Part shown: positions 1-8,657 of the stretch, one piece after another
Position numbering within the stretch: position 1 is the stretch's first letter
Layout of the letters: every line of letters starts with the position of its first letter
Assembly: GCF_037076345.1 (NCBI RefSeq)
Contig: NZ_AP024702.1
Coordinates: 1,488,001-1,552,000, forward strand
DNA: 64,000 bases
Direction of reading: 5' to 3'
Source: Haloferula helveola
GTDB lineage: Bacteria; Verrucomicrobiota; Verrucomicrobiia; Verrucomicrobiales; Akkermansiaceae
Position numbers and translations under genes: made by a program
Notes under the pieces: generated by a model
Databases searched by the model: none
Seen by the model: the letters and a program-made list of their open reading frames with translations, nothing else
What the model was told of the DNA's origin: nothing

Positions 1-505
1 TCTCAGCGCGGAGGAGGTCGGCCCGGAGTTCCACGCGCGCTTCTCAGCCACCTCGAAAACCTACCGCTACGAGATCAGCACCGAACCGGTCCTTTCACCC
101 TTTCGGGCGGGCCTCGCATGGCACCTTCCACGGCAATACGACCCCTACCTCTTGGAAGACGCGCTGAAGCTCACGCTCGGACGACACGACTTCGAAGCCT
201 TTGCGGCCAAACGCGGCAACGAAACCGAGGATACCGACCACCATCGCACCCTCACACGGGCGGAACTCGATGCCTTCGACCACGGTTGGCGCCTGACATG
301 GTCGGGCGACGGCTTCCTCTACAAAATGGTCCGGCTTCTCACCGGGAGCGTCGTGCGCGTCGCCCAAGGCCGGCTCCGCCTCGACGAGTTCGCCGCATTC
401 CTCGACCAACCCGAAGGTCTTCCTCACGGCCGATCGTCGCATTGCGCGCCAGCCGACGGGTTGTATCTCGAGTCGGTGTCCTACGACCCTTCGAAGGGTA
501 AGTGA
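1..505 (+). CDS. truA: tRNA pseudouridine(38-40) synthase TruA, C-terminal part
   Basis: The gene enters from the left edge, so its start and the catalytic-Asp region lie outside the window. The visible frame (from base 2) begins LSAEEVGPEFHARFSATSKT and continues with YRYEI, the typical central segment of TruA, which converts U38-U40 in the tRNA anticodon arm to pseudouridine. The later segment GDGFLYKMVRLLTGSVVRVAQGR matches the conserved C-terminal half (F-Y-hydrophobic-VR-G). It ends at a TGA about 10 bp before the convergent FMN reductase gene. Family assignment rests on these motifs and is secure; nothing can be said about its upstream context. Confidence 0.9.
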   Translation, partial: LSAEEVGPEFHARFSATSKTYRYEISTEPVLSPFRAGLAWHLPRQYDPYLLEDALKLTLGRHDFEAFAAKRGNETEDTDHHRTLTRAELDAFDHGWRLTWSGDGFLYKMVRLLTGSVVRVAQGRLRLDEFAAFLDQPEGLPHGRSSHCAPADGLYLESVSYDPSKGK

Positions 506-514
506 ACCCGGAGT

Positions 515-1090
515 TCAGGCCGACAGTTTTTCGGCCGTTGTGATGACCTCTTTCATCACCGCTTCGATCTTCGAGGCGGCAGCCGAGTCGGTCAGCTCAC
601 CGTTCTCATCGAACTTTCCGTAGGCTCCACCCAAGGCGAACTGCGTCGGAGTCACGAACACCCCAATGTTCCCGAGGATCGACCGCAGATGGACCAGACC
701 GCGCATTCCTCCGAGGGCTCCGGGAGAGGCGGAAAGCAGGCCGGCCACCTTTCCCCGATACGCCGCAAGCGGCGGCTCGTCGTCGCTCTCGGCGCGGCTG
801 ACCCAGTCGATGAGGTTCTTCAGCAACGGTGTGATCGATGAATTGTATTCCGGAGAGCAGAAGACAAATCCGTCAGCCTCGGCGAACGCCTTCTTCAGGA
901 TCTTCACCTCCTCGGGTAAACCCTCCGCTTCTTCGAGATCCCCGTCGTAGAGCGGCAGGACATGCTCCCGCGGGTCGATCAGCTCACATTCCGCGCCCAG
1001 CTCCGATCCGATCCGGCACGCCGCCTCGCCCAGCTTTCGGTTGACCGAATCCTTCCTCGCGCTTCCGGAAATCACCAAGATTTTTGCCAT
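515..1090 (-). CDS. NAD(P)H-dependent FMN reductase (ChrR/azoreductase-like flavodoxin fold)
   Basis: A 191-residue cytosolic protein of the NADPH-dependent FMN reductase family, which transfers electrons from NAD(P)H via FMN to quinones, chromate or azo compounds. The N-terminus VISGSARKDSVNRKL is the phosphate-binding loop for FMN (GSxRxxSxN). The segment FCSPEYNSSITPLLKNLIDW around residues 78-97 is the second FMN-contacting motif (PEYN, with LKNxIDW). Full length is normal for the family. It is the last gene of the long minus-strand block, 62 bp downstream of a secreted protein gene, so co-transcription with the TonB locus is possible but unproven. The physiological acceptor cannot be read from sequence. 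Confidence 0.85.
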   Translation of the reverse strand: MAKILVISGSARKDSVNRKLGEAACRIGSELGAECELIDPREHVLPLYDGDLEEAEGLPEEVKILKKAFAEADGFVFCSPEYNSSITPLLKNLIDWVSRAESDDEPPLAAYRGKVAGLLSASPGALGGMRGLVHLRSILGNIGVFVTPTQFALGGAYGKFDENGELTDSAAASKIEAVMKEVITTAEKLSA

Positions 1091-1152
1091 GCGATGAACC
1101 CTACCGAGATCCCGGCGGATGCCAACGGGAACACGGCGCCTGACCGGGAAAA

Positions 1153-1767
1153 TCAGCGGTCGATGCGACGGAACAGCGAGCTCACGACCACTGCCGTTCC
1201 CTCAACGAGGGTTTCCCCTTCGGAAGCCGCACCGCTGAGAAGCCAAGAGCTCAGGTCACGCTTCACGACCTTTTCGGAACGACGCGCACGCTCGATCGCC
1301 GCGACAAGCTGCTGGTCGAGCGCTTGGCGCATTTCTTCGTCGGGATCGGTCGGTGCGACGTCGACGACCGGACCCACGCCCTCGGCACCTTCCTCTGCGG
1401 AGGGAGCTTCCGGAATCACGGCAGGCTCGGGCCGGGTCACTTCACCGGAGTCGAACACCTTCCCGTCCACTGTTCCCTTCACCGATGCCCGGCGCACGAG
1501 CCCGTCTGGTGAAACCAGCAGTCGGACCTTGGCGTCGTAGACAGGCGACGATCGCCGGATCTCCCGGATCTCAGCTTCGACAATCAGATTGTTACTCTCG
1601 TCCCAGGACATGATCGGCTGCCCGACCTCGAAGGCGGCCCCGGCCGTGGAATAGCGGGCGACCGATCCTTGCCAGCCATTCAGATCCCGTCCTACGGCGT
1701 CGACATCGACCTCCACGGCATCAGCCAGCGGCAGGGCGAGCAGAAGAATCGACAAGGTCCGTTTCAT
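1153..1767 (-). CDS. secreted protein of unknown function
   Basis: A 204-residue protein that I do not recognise. It has a short signal peptide (MKRTLSILLLALPLADA). Residues about 20-110 look beta-rich and may be a small sandwich domain. An acidic, proline-rich linker follows (about 115-145), then a helical tail containing EEMRQALDQQLVAAIERARR. It begins 11 bp after the porin gene on the same strand, so it is probably the distal gene of the TonB/porin transcription unit and a periplasmic or outer-membrane accessory. No catalytic motif is visible. Confidence 0.65.
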   Translation of the reverse strand: MKRTLSILLLALPLADAVEVDVDAVGRDLNGWQGSVARYSTAGAAFEVGQPIMSWDESNNLIVEAEIREIRRSSPVYDAKVRLLVSPDGLVRRASVKGTVDGKVFDSGEVTRPEPAVIPEAPSAEEGAEGVGPVVDVAPTDPDEEMRQALDQQLVAAIERARRSEKVVKRDLSSWLLSGAASEGETLVEGTAVVVSSLFRRIDR

Positions 1768-1778
1768 GATTCGATCGA

Positions 1779-3095
1779 TCAGAATGAAACGCGGGCACCC
1801 GAGTGCCAGATCCAGCCATCGGTGGTGAAGCCGGCTCCCGCCTCGTCCTTCATGATCGCGTACTCGATGCCATTCAGCACCACCACCTTGTCTTGGTAGA
1901 GGTGGAGATTGGCTCCGAGATAGAACGAGTGATACTCGTCCCCCACGAACAGCGGCGAGGAATCGAAATAGGGATCGCTGCCGATGCCCATGCCTCCGAC
2001 CAAGCCGCCCGGATCATCCGTATCGGCATAGTGGTAACGGCCCACCACCCGCAAAGTTCCGGGCAGCACCCAGTAGCTCGGGGTCAGGGTCATGCCCCAG
2101 ACATTCAAGTCGCCGTTGGCGAGCATGAAGTCACCCTCGAAAGCGAACCGCTCCCCTTCCAACTCAACACCGGTCGAAACCATGTGGCGGAAGGAACGGT
2201 ACATCGGCACCCGCTGCGGGCCATTCGCGGCCATCATCCCACCCGGCCGATAGCGCGGGATCGCGGAACTCGAGTTCCCATCCAGGTTGTAGATGTAGTC
2301 GAGATGCCAGCGGGTCCGCATCACGGAATTGTCGTCGAGACGCTCGGCGGATTCATAGGCCACATTGGCGGCGATGAACCCGTCCCCCTCGAAACCGGGA
2401 ATGTAGCGGTCCGTATCGTTTGAGAACCAACCGATGCTCCAGTCCCACGGCGCGCAGTCCTGGGAGAACGCCACACCAAGGGTGCTGGGAGGCATCAGCA
2501 TGTTGGTGAGAAGCGAGGTCTCCGGAGTCAGAAGCAGCGCGGGATCTTTCGATCCTTCGATACCGAACCGCGGACGGAACTTGCCGTATTCGACGTAGTG
2601 GTTGGGCAACACGCGGGTCTTGCCTTTCAAACGTTCAAGGCGCTGGTAACGGGCGTCGCCGGCGAACTCGCCCACCGCCTCGATCTCCGTGTTGCCGAAG
2701 ATCTTCATGCGGGCACCCAAGCGGGCCCGTCGCGTCCGGGTGGTATCAAGCTTCACGTTCCGGGCACCTTCCACCTCGGCCGTCCCCCATGATCCGCCCC
2801 ACTGGTAGAGCCCCATGATGGCCAACTGCTGGAGCCACGGGTTGTCATTGTCTTCGAACAGGATCGCGCGCGACCAGATCGGATCCAGCGGGCTCGGTGC
2901 CCATTCGGGTTCGACAAAAACCGGAGGCGTGTCCGCCGACTCCTCCTCCGTCCCTTCGGGCAAGGGAGGCAACTCGACTTCCTCGACCTTCTTGTTGCCC
3001 TCGAGGATATCCAGTGCCTCGTTCGCAGGACACTGCACTCCAACCGCGAGTCCGAGAAGGACGAGCGTGCTTGGTTTCATGAACGGTTTCATCAT
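1779..3095 (-). CDS. outer-membrane porin, OprO/OprP (phosphate-selective porin) type
   Basis: A 438-residue beta-barrel protein. A signal peptide (the M at 3080 would give a tighter one) is followed by an acidic proline-rich linker and then a barrel with alternating aromatic strands. Recognisable stretches are LQLAIMGLYQWGG, RRARLGARMKIFG and NHYVEYGKFRPRFG, resembling the strand and K/R-rich layout of polyphosphate/phosphate-selective porins. The last residue is Phe (GARVSF), the usual barrel-assembly signal. The start ATG overlaps the stop of the TPR gene as ATGA, implying translational coupling to the tonB operon. Family is fairly clear; anion selectivity is not demonstrated. Confidence 0.8.
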   Translation of the reverse strand: MMKPFMKPSTLVLLGLAVGVQCPANEALDILEGNKKVEEVELPPLPEGTEEESADTPPVFVEPEWAPSPLDPIWSRAILFEDNDNPWLQQLAIMGLYQWGGSWGTAEVEGARNVKLDTTRTRRARLGARMKIFGNTEIEAVGEFAGDARYQRLERLKGKTRVLPNHYVEYGKFRPRFGIEGSKDPALLLTPETSLLTNMLMPPSTLGVAFSQDCAPWDWSIGWFSNDTDRYIPGFEGDGFIAANVAYESAERLDDNSVMRTRWHLDYIYNLDGNSSSAIPRYRPGGMMAANGPQRVPMYRSFRHMVSTGVELEGERFAFEGDFMLANGDLNVWGMTLTPSYWVLPGTLRVVGRYHYADTDDPGGLVGGMGIGSDPYFDSSPLFVGDEYHSFYLGANLHLYQDKVVVLNGIEYAIMKDEAGAGFTTDGWIWHSGARVSF

Positions 3096-4603
3096 TTCGA
3101 TTGGTCTCCGGCTTCTTCCTTGGCCTTCTCCTCGGCTTCCTTGGCGGCGCGGTCAGCCGCCTCGCGTTCCTCGCGCTGCTGTTGGCGGTCGGCGGCCCGA
3201 CGCACCTTCGCGACGTAGGATTTCAGGTTCTCACTCGGCTTGAGTTCGAGCGCACGCTCAAGCTTCGGCATTCCCTTCAGATACTGGCGCTCCCTGACGT
3301 AGAGCTGGCCAAGGGCGAGATTCGCATCGTAGGCCACCTCGTCCATGCCTGAAGCGATCTGGAGGTTCGTCTTGGCCTCCATCACATACTCACGCTCCTT
3401 CTCCTCGTCCTCCGCGGCCTTGGCGAGGGAATCGTAGTGCTTGCCGAGTTCGAGAATCACCTCGGCGTTCGAAGGGTCGAGTTTCATCAGGCCCTTGAGC
3501 AGCTCCCCGACCTTCTCCATCTCGCCGGCCGCACGCGCGATGCTGACCTCGACGAGTTGCAAGGCAACCCGGTCATCCTTGCTCAGATTGTCGCCGGCTT
3601 TCGCTTCCACCCTCGCGACGTACTGCTCGGCTTTGTCCGGAAAACCATAGTCGTTCAGGATCTTGGCGGACTTGAGAGCCTTCTCGACATCGAACTCGCT
3701 GCTTTTGTCCATCGCCGCGAGATAGGCGAAGAGTGCCAACTGCGCCTCGCCCTGGTCCATGTAGAGGTTGCCCAGAAGATTGAGCTCCGACTCACCCGCG
3801 AGACCTTTCATCCGCAGGATTTCGAGATTCACCGCGGCCTCCATCTTGCGCTCCTGTCCGAGCAGCGTGTTGGTCTGCTGGAGCCACAACTGGGGATCCT
3901 CCGGATATCGTTCGATCAGGGTGCCGAGAATGGCGGTCGCCTCGGGAAGCTTCTCCTGCTGGATCAACGCCTGTGCAAGACCCAGCTGCCAGTCCTTTGA
4001 TTCCGGATCGAGCAGATAGGCCTGACGATACGCGTTCTCCGCGGCGAGCGGCTGCTTCTTCAAAAGGTAGGCGTATCCCAGAAGCCCGAACACCCGGGGA
4101 TTCCCCTCACCCAGCGAAACCGCCTCCTGGAAATGGCGCATCGCCTTGTCGAACTCTTCCTTCGACACATACAGGTAGCCGAGATTGACGTGGGCCCGAC
4201 GGAACTTCGGGAAGCGACGGATCGCCTCGAGAAACGCCCGCCGCGCTTCCTCGGTTCGCTCGGCGGAGAAGTAGAGGTTGCCCAGAACGAAGACCATCGC
4301 GGGGCTGATCTCTCCGGGTTTTTTCTCGGGATCGCTCGGCGCTTCGACCTCCTTGATGAACCTTACCAACTCCTGCTCCGCGGCGCTGAACTGACCCGCC
4401 TCGAAAAGTTCGCTGAGTTTGACGAGCACTCGGCTCTCTTCGGCGGACACCTTGGGCTCCACTTCCGACTGGAATCCGTAGCTTCCCACGAAGTCCTTCA
4501 CGAACTGAGGATCCCGGAAGAGGTTGGAAGGCGGAATGATCTTGTCGGCGGCAACCGGCAACGCGGTCGCGAAGATCAGAATGCTGGAAAATACGGAGCG
4601 CAT
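3092..4603 (-). CDS. periplasmic TPR protein of the TonB2-type cluster
   Basis: A 503-residue protein starting MRSVFSSILIFATALPVAADK (signal peptide). The body from about residue 70 onward consists of tetratricopeptide repeats, for example RRAHVNLGYLYVSKEEFDKA and PRVFGLLGYAYLLKKQPLAA, and the C-terminal 35 residues form a highly charged helix. The ATG at 4603 was chosen over the longer open frame because it gives a clean signal peptide and lies 8 bp after the tonB stop. A TPR protein directly after tonB is a regular member of TonB2-type clusters in other phyla, where it is thought to assist coupling between TonB and receptors. Confidence 0.85.
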   Translation of the reverse strand: MRSVFSSILIFATALPVAADKIIPPSNLFRDPQFVKDFVGSYGFQSEVEPKVSAEESRVLVKLSELFEAGQFSAAEQELVRFIKEVEAPSDPEKKPGEISPAMVFVLGNLYFSAERTEEARRAFLEAIRRFPKFRRAHVNLGYLYVSKEEFDKAMRHFQEAVSLGEGNPRVFGLLGYAYLLKKQPLAAENAYRQAYLLDPESKDWQLGLAQALIQQEKLPEATAILGTLIERYPEDPQLWLQQTNTLLGQERKMEAAVNLEILRMKGLAGESELNLLGNLYMDQGEAQLALFAYLAAMDKSSEFDVEKALKSAKILNDYGFPDKAEQYVARVEAKAGDNLSKDDRVALQLVEVSIARAAGEMEKVGELLKGLMKLDPSNAEVILELGKHYDSLAKAAEDEEKEREYVMEAKTNLQIASGMDEVAYDANLALGQLYVRERQYLKGMPKLERALELKPSENLKSYVAKVRRAADRQQQREEREAADRAAKEAEEKAKEEAGDQSK

Positions 4604-4611
4604 GATCGGGG

Positions 4612-5262
4612 TTACTTCACTTCGAAATTGAATGGCACGAGCGCGGTCGCCTTGACCTTCTTGCCGCCGCGCACCGCGGGTTTGAACTTCCACTTCCGCA
4701 CCGCTTTGAGCGCTGCATCGTCGAGTTCGCGATTGCCGGAAGAGGTCCTGACTTTGGCGCCGCCCACCTTCCCGGAAGCGTCGACCACACAAGCCACGAC
4801 CACCTTGCCGCCGATTTTCTTGGCCAGCAGCCGGCTCGGATAGATCGGTTGGGACTTGGCGAACGGCTGCGGCGGAGTGTCGATCCCTCCGGCTCCGAAG
4901 GGATCGTCGCCGCCCTTCAGCGCGAACTTGGGAATCTCGACGACGAAGGCACCGCCGGTGCCCACGGTCAGGTCGCCGAGGTCCATTCCGAGATCCAGAT
5001 TCGACGGCTCTTCCAAGGGTTCTTCCGGAGGCGGTTCATCCGGTTCTTCGGGGGGCTCCTCAAGCTCGACAACGAAGTCCTCCGGCGGGTCGATCGCAAT
5101 CTCCGGCGGCGGCGCGATGGGCTTGGAAAAACTGTCGGCCAGCTTCTGCGAAAGCGGGATCGCCACGAACACGGCAATCGTCGCGACCACCCCGCCGAGG
5201 ATCGCGAAGATCCCGGTGAAGCGCCCTCGCGGCGGCCGATAAACATGGAGTTCCCGTTTCAC
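4612..5262 (-). CDS. tonB: TonB family energy transducer
   Basis: A 216-residue TonB protein, which transmits inner-membrane proton-motive force to outer-membrane receptors. It has one N-terminal membrane anchor (about residues 16-38, FTGIFAILGGVVATIAVF), a Pro/Glu-rich periplasmic spacer (about 50-88, rich in EEPPEEP) and a C-terminal TonB domain (about 125-216). That domain contains YPSRLLAKKIGGKVVVACVV, ALKAVRKWKFKPAVR and VPFNFEVK. The start is GTG, immediately after the exbD TAG. The short spacer resembles TonB2 types that work with a TtpC subunit. Its gene order (DUF3450, ttpC-like, exbB, exbD, tonB, TPR) supports the assignment. Confidence 0.93.
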   Translation of the reverse strand: MKRELHVYRPPRGRFTGIFAILGGVVATIAVFVAIPLSQKLADSFSKPIAPPPEIAIDPPEDFVVELEEPPEEPDEPPPEEPLEEPSNLDLGMDLGDLTVGTGGAFVVEIPKFALKGGDDPFGAGGIDTPPQPFAKSQPIYPSRLLAKKIGGKVVVACVVDASGKVGGAKVRTSSGNRELDDAALKAVRKWKFKPAVRGGKKVKATALVPFNFEVK

Positions 5263-5673
5263 CTACTTCGTCGAAATCGAGATCTTCTCCTTTTGCGCCC
5301 CGGCCAGCATCGCCTGACCGTGCACCTTCTGAACCGTGCCGTGGCTCGCATCCTCGTCGCCTTGGATGATCACCGGCATGTCCGGCGTCTCCGTCAGCAA
5401 CGGCTTGATCTTTCCGATCACCCCTTGGATGCCAATGCTCTCACCACCATAGTAGACCTTGTCCTCCTTCGTCACCGCCAACAGGATCGAGTTGCTGTCG
5501 AGAGCGCTCGCGGCGGCACCGACATCCGGCTTGTTCACCTCCACTCCCGTCTCCTCAACGAAAACCGTCGAGACGATGAAGAAGATGAGCAGGATGAAAA
5601 TACAGTCGATCATCGGAGACAGGTCGACATGAACCTCCTCTTCCGCTTCGTCTCCAAGTCCTCTTCCGAACAT
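5263..5673 (-). CDS. exbD: biopolymer transport protein ExbD
   Basis: A 136-residue ExbD/TolR subunit. One transmembrane segment (about residues 18-42, [20 protein letters not shown]) carries the conserved membrane-embedded Asp (D23), the protonatable residue of the ExbBD motor. It is followed by a periplasmic domain of about 90 residues containing the usual Gly-Asp element ([21 protein letters not shown]). It lies 3 bp after exbB and abuts tonB, consistent with one translational unit. It is the only ExbD in the cluster, although there are two ExbB-like proteins. Confidence 0.93.
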   Translation of the reverse strand: MFGRGLGDEAEEEVHVDLSPMIDCIFILLIFFIVSTVFVEETGVEVNKPDVGAAASALDSNSILLAVTKEDKVYYGGESIGIQGVIGKIKPLLTETPDMPVIIQGDEDASHGTVQKVHGQAMLAGAQKEKISISTK

Positions 5674-5676
5674 AAA

Positions 5677-6267
5677 TCAGGATCGTTTGAATCGGGTGGT
5701 CAGAATCTGACTCTCAAGTTGGGCGAGAGCCGCCGAAATCGCGTCGCGTTTGCCCTTCACGACGAGTCCGATGAAAAGACCGGGAAGCGCGATGGTGAGA
5801 CCGGTCTGGGTGGTGATCAGGGCCTCTTGCATGCCACTGGCCACCGCCTCCATGCCTCCGCCGCCCTGGGCCAGGCCGCCGAACATCGCGAGCATCCCCA
5901 TCACCGTGCCAAGCAACCCGGCGAGGGGCGCGGCAGCGGTGAGCGTATTGACCACAAGCAGCCGCCGGTCGATCGCGGATACGACATTCAGCCTGACCTC
6001 CTTGAGACGTCGCTGCACGGTCTTGATCGTCAGGCGGTCGCCGTGAAGCACATAGCGGATCGCCTCGCCCATCCGCCCCTCGGCGGTCTCCGGGCTCCGG
6101 AGCCAGTCGCCCCACTTGCGCGAATCCTTCGCGTTGAGGTTGCCGCGGTTGACGTAGGCCAATGCCGCGAAGGCGGTTGCGTAGAGGATGAATGCGACGC
6201 CTCCGAGCATGTACATGATCCCTCCTCCGGTGAGGAAGATCTGGAGAGCATCGCGGAAGATCGACAT
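5677..6267 (-). CDS. exbB: ExbB proton-channel subunit (TonB2-type)
   Basis: A 196-residue MotA/TolQ/ExbB family protein with three membrane segments: near the N-terminus (GGGIMYMLGGVAFILYATAF), about 105-130 (APLAGLLGTVMGMLAMF) and about 150-175 (LITTQTGLTIALPGLFIGLV). The GLLGTVxGM and TTxxGLxxALP signatures are those of proton-conducting ExbB/TolQ subunits. The ATG at 6267 was preferred to the in-frame upstream ATG at 6306, which would overlap the preceding gene. It pairs with the following exbD. Confidence 0.92.
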   Translation of the reverse strand: MSIFRDALQIFLTGGGIMYMLGGVAFILYATAFAALAYVNRGNLNAKDSRKWGDWLRSPETAEGRMGEAIRYVLHGDRLTIKTVQRRLKEVRLNVVSAIDRRLLVVNTLTAAAPLAGLLGTVMGMLAMFGGLAQGGGGMEAVASGMQEALITTQTGLTIALPGLFIGLVVKGKRDAISAALAQLESQILTTRFKRS

Positions 6268-6274
6268 GGCGGAA

Positions 6275-7723
6275 TCAGGCGGGGTTCGGCACCAGTTCGG
6301 GATCACCGTCCTCGTCGTCTTCCGATGGCTTGGACGGCTTGGATGCCTTGAAATCCTTCTTCTCCATCTCGGTGGTTCCGTTCATCAGGGAAATCGCAAC
6401 GCCCTCAACCTCGCTGAACTTGCCCTTGGCAAGACTGCGCATGAGGCCGTGCAGGACCAGCACCGGAATCGCAACCACGAGACCTTCCGCCGTGGTGATC
6501 AGGGCTTCGGAAATCCCCTGGGTGAAAGCCTTCTGGTTGCTCGAACCATAGAGCGCCATCGCCTTGAAGGTCTTGATGATACCGAGAACCGTTCCGAGCA
6601 GACCCATCAGCGGAGCGGCGGCGGCCGTCAGACCGAGGAAGGGAAGGAAACGTTCAAGCTTCGGCTTCACCGCGACCAGTTTCTCGAACAACGCCTCCTC
6701 AAGAATACGGCGTTTCTCGTAGAAGTTCGACACACCTGCCCTGGCCATCTCGCCCGCCATGCCTTTGACTTTCGCAGCCCGCTTCGCGGCCTCATCGCGT
6801 CGATCGGCAAGCAGGTCATCGATAATCTCGTTGATCACACGCCGGGACGGAACCGGGAAGCGGCTGATCTCAAGCACCTTGAAGACCGTCAGCCCGATCG
6901 CCACCAAGCCGAGCAGGAGAATCGCGTGTCCGACAATTCCTCCCTTCTCGATCGTCTCGGCGATCGTTTCCTCGGCGGCCTGGGCCTCGATCGCCTTGCC
7001 CATGCTCGCGTCGAGCGGCAGCGAACCCGATCCCGATTCAATCGCTGACGTGATGCTTCCATCCGAAACTCCGGTCAGCGCAACGACGGTGGGAAGCTCC
7101 GTGCCGGTCGACGCAAAGGTCGCCACCCCTTCGAACTTGCCGTCCTTTTCGCTCAGGTAAACGGCGGGGCCGAGCACCAGCAGCTCACCCTCGATCGACT
7201 CACTTCCGTTCCGCAGCCCCTTGCCCTCGAATCGATGACCGCCGGTCACCGCCGAGAGCCGCTCAAGGCCGATCTTCGCCGCTTCAAGGCGGCTTCCGAG
7301 CTCGGCCGCATAGTCATCGCCGGCAGCAGCCGCCTTCGCGGCCGCATCATCGAGACGGTCCTTATACAACTGGTTCTCAGCCGGATGAATGCGGGTCAGC
7401 AGCGCTCCTCCATAATTGTTCAGAACTCCGACCGCGTAGTTGAATTCCCCTTCGCGGCCCTCGATCTCGCGCAAGAGCGACTGCCGCTTCGATGTCCTGC
7501 GCTCGGCCTCGCGCTCAAGTGCTCGGAGTTCGCGATCAAGCTCGAGAGCCCGGTCATCAAGCGTGTTGATCTCTCGGAAGAACGCGGTCCGCATGGCGGT
7601 GTATTCCGCCTGCGTGTCCTTCAGTTCCTTGCGGGCCTCGGCCAGCTGTTGCTCGGCTGCGGTCTGCGCGGAAACCGTGCCGGCGATTGCCAGCGGCAGA
7701 ATGAATCGGAGAACGGGTCTCAT
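6275..7723 (-). CDS. TtpC-like ExbB with periplasmic coiled-coil extension
   Basis: A 482-residue protein beginning MRPVLRFILPLAIAGTVSAQ (signal peptide). Next come a long heptad-rich coiled coil (about 20-110) and a periplasmic domain up to about residue 265. The C-terminal portion is an ExbB/TolQ membrane module with segments near GHAILLLGLVAIGLTVF, LTAAAAPLMGLLGTVLGII and LITTAEGLVVAIPVLVL. This architecture is that of TtpC, the extra ExbB-like subunit required by TonB2 systems in vibrios. Its ATG overlaps the DUF3450 stop (ATGA), indicating translational coupling. The C-terminal 30 residues are charged and cytosolic. Confidence 0.9.
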   Translation of the reverse strand: MRPVLRFILPLAIAGTVSAQTAAEQQLAEARKELKDTQAEYTAMRTAFFREINTLDDRALELDRELRALEREAERRTSKRQSLLREIEGREGEFNYAVGVLNNYGGALLTRIHPAENQLYKDRLDDAAAKAAAAGDDYAAELGSRLEAAKIGLERLSAVTGGHRFEGKGLRNGSESIEGELLVLGPAVYLSEKDGKFEGVATFASTGTELPTVVALTGVSDGSITSAIESGSGSLPLDASMGKAIEAQAAEETIAETIEKGGIVGHAILLLGLVAIGLTVFKVLEISRFPVPSRRVINEIIDDLLADRRDEAAKRAAKVKGMAGEMARAGVSNFYEKRRILEEALFEKLVAVKPKLERFLPFLGLTAAAAPLMGLLGTVLGIIKTFKAMALYGSSNQKAFTQGISEALITTAEGLVVAIPVLVLHGLMRSLAKGKFSEVEGVAISLMNGTTEMEKKDFKASKPSKPSEDDEDGDPELVPNPA

Positions 7724-8505
7724 TGAAGATTGATGGGAAGTTGGATGAACTGGGCGTCGGCATCTCCGTTGAGCACCTTGACCATCTGCAGGATCGAGTC
7801 GGCAAGCTCCGGCCGGGACTCGTATTCCCAACCGGCGGCGCCCGGCTTTCCGACTAACGCGAAGTCACCGGTTTCGTTGACCGCATAGGCCGATCCCAAC
7901 CCGAAGTAGACGACCTTCATGTTGAACTCCTTGCCGTCCTCGGTGCGGTGGAGCTCGTCCTTCAGGTGAACGGTCTGCTGCCATTTCTCCGCCTCGGTGA
8001 GCAGGTTGAGCACATTGTTCAGCCGCTTCGTCAATCCTCCCTCCGCTTTCTCCCCGGTGAGTGACGCATCACTCTTCACCTGGGCCATCAATTCCTTGAC
8101 CCGCGGATCCTCGGCAAGCGGCTTGGGAAACGAAGACAACCTCGCGACCACTCCCTGCTCCAGCTTTCGCACTTCGTCCGCCAGCACATCTCGGGACTTC
8201 AGATAGGCATCCCGCTTCTTGATCTCATCGAGCGACTCCTTGTCCGCTCCTTCCTTTTCAACCTTGGCGGCTTCAACCCGCTCGGTGAGCTCGGAGATCT
8301 CGCTTTCCAAGGCGTCCCGCTGGTCTTCCAGCAGGACCCGGTCGCGCTCCCAAGAGTCTTCTTCGGTCTGGATCTCCCGCATTGTTTCGATCCACTCGCG
8401 GACGGAATCCTTGAGCTGCTCGGTCTTCGGGACTTCCTCCTCCTGAGCGGGGCAAACCCCCACAACCAACGGGAAAAGGACTGCTAAAATCGGTGAAATG
8501 CGCAT
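7720..8505 (-). CDS. DUF3450 periplasmic coiled-coil protein of TonB2 cluster
   Basis: A 261-residue protein with a signal peptide (MRISPILAVLFPLVVGVCPA) and an extended coiled coil over about residues 30-130 (heptads around ERDRVLLEDQRDALESEISE). The C-terminal domain contains KVVYFGLGSAYAVNETGDFALVG. These features match DUF3450, which almost always sits directly upstream of ttpC/exbB/exbD/tonB. Its molecular role is not established; a periplasmic partner of the TtpC coiled coil is plausible. It is probably the first gene of the energiser operon because a terminator (8597-8628) lies upstream, ending the beta-helix gene transcript, with a shared inverted repeat between them. Confidence 0.88.
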   Translation of the reverse strand: MRISPILAVLFPLVVGVCPAQEEEVPKTEQLKDSVREWIETMREIQTEEDSWERDRVLLEDQRDALESEISELTERVEAAKVEKEGADKESLDEIKKRDAYLKSRDVLADEVRKLEQGVVARLSSFPKPLAEDPRVKELMAQVKSDASLTGEKAEGGLTKRLNNVLNLLTEAEKWQQTVHLKDELHRTEDGKEFNMKVVYFGLGSAYAVNETGDFALVGKPGAAGWEYESRPELADSILQMVKVLNGDADAQFIQLPINLQ

Positions 8506-8563
8506 GACTGGCGAAGCGGCGAAATAGAACGTCGTGGGCCCGCATTTGCCGATGGCCCCAATG

Positions 8564-8577
8564 TGACGGTTTCGTCA
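8564..8577. promoter_or_regulatory. inverted repeat TGACG-N4-CGTCA upstream of the DUF3450-tonB operon
   Basis: The perfect inverted repeat TGACGGTTTCGTCA lies 59-72 bp before the DUF3450 start codon and just downstream of the preceding gene's terminator, where a promoter is expected. The same arms and central TT recur upstream of the receptor gene at 15452-15465. An operator for a common regulator is inferred; the regulator is unknown. Confidence 0.45.
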
Positions 8578-8596
8578 ATTCAGGGGCTCGGTGTAC

Positions 8597-8628
8597 AAAA
8601 AACCGCCCGGACCAAGAGGCCCGGGCGG
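8597..8628 (-). terminator. intrinsic terminator after the beta-helix gene
   Basis: On the minus strand, stem CCGCCCGG (8628-8621) pairs with CCGGGCGG (8610-8603), and the hairpin is followed directly by six U residues (8602-8597). It lies about 30 bp past the stop of the 1007-residue protein gene, so the energiser operon downstream probably needs its own promoter. Confidence 0.85.
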
Positions 8629-8657
8629 CTCGGAATTCAGATGCGATTCTCGCGGGC

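Noticed and set aside
486-499. Palindrome ACCCTTCGAAGGGT at the end of truA, as a terminator
   Set aside because: It lies inside the last codons of the gene and is not followed by a T run; probably a coincidence of the DPSKGK codons.
4849-6351. 500-residue plus-strand open frame over tonB-exbD-exbB
   Set aside because: It is antisense to three recognised genes with conserved motifs.
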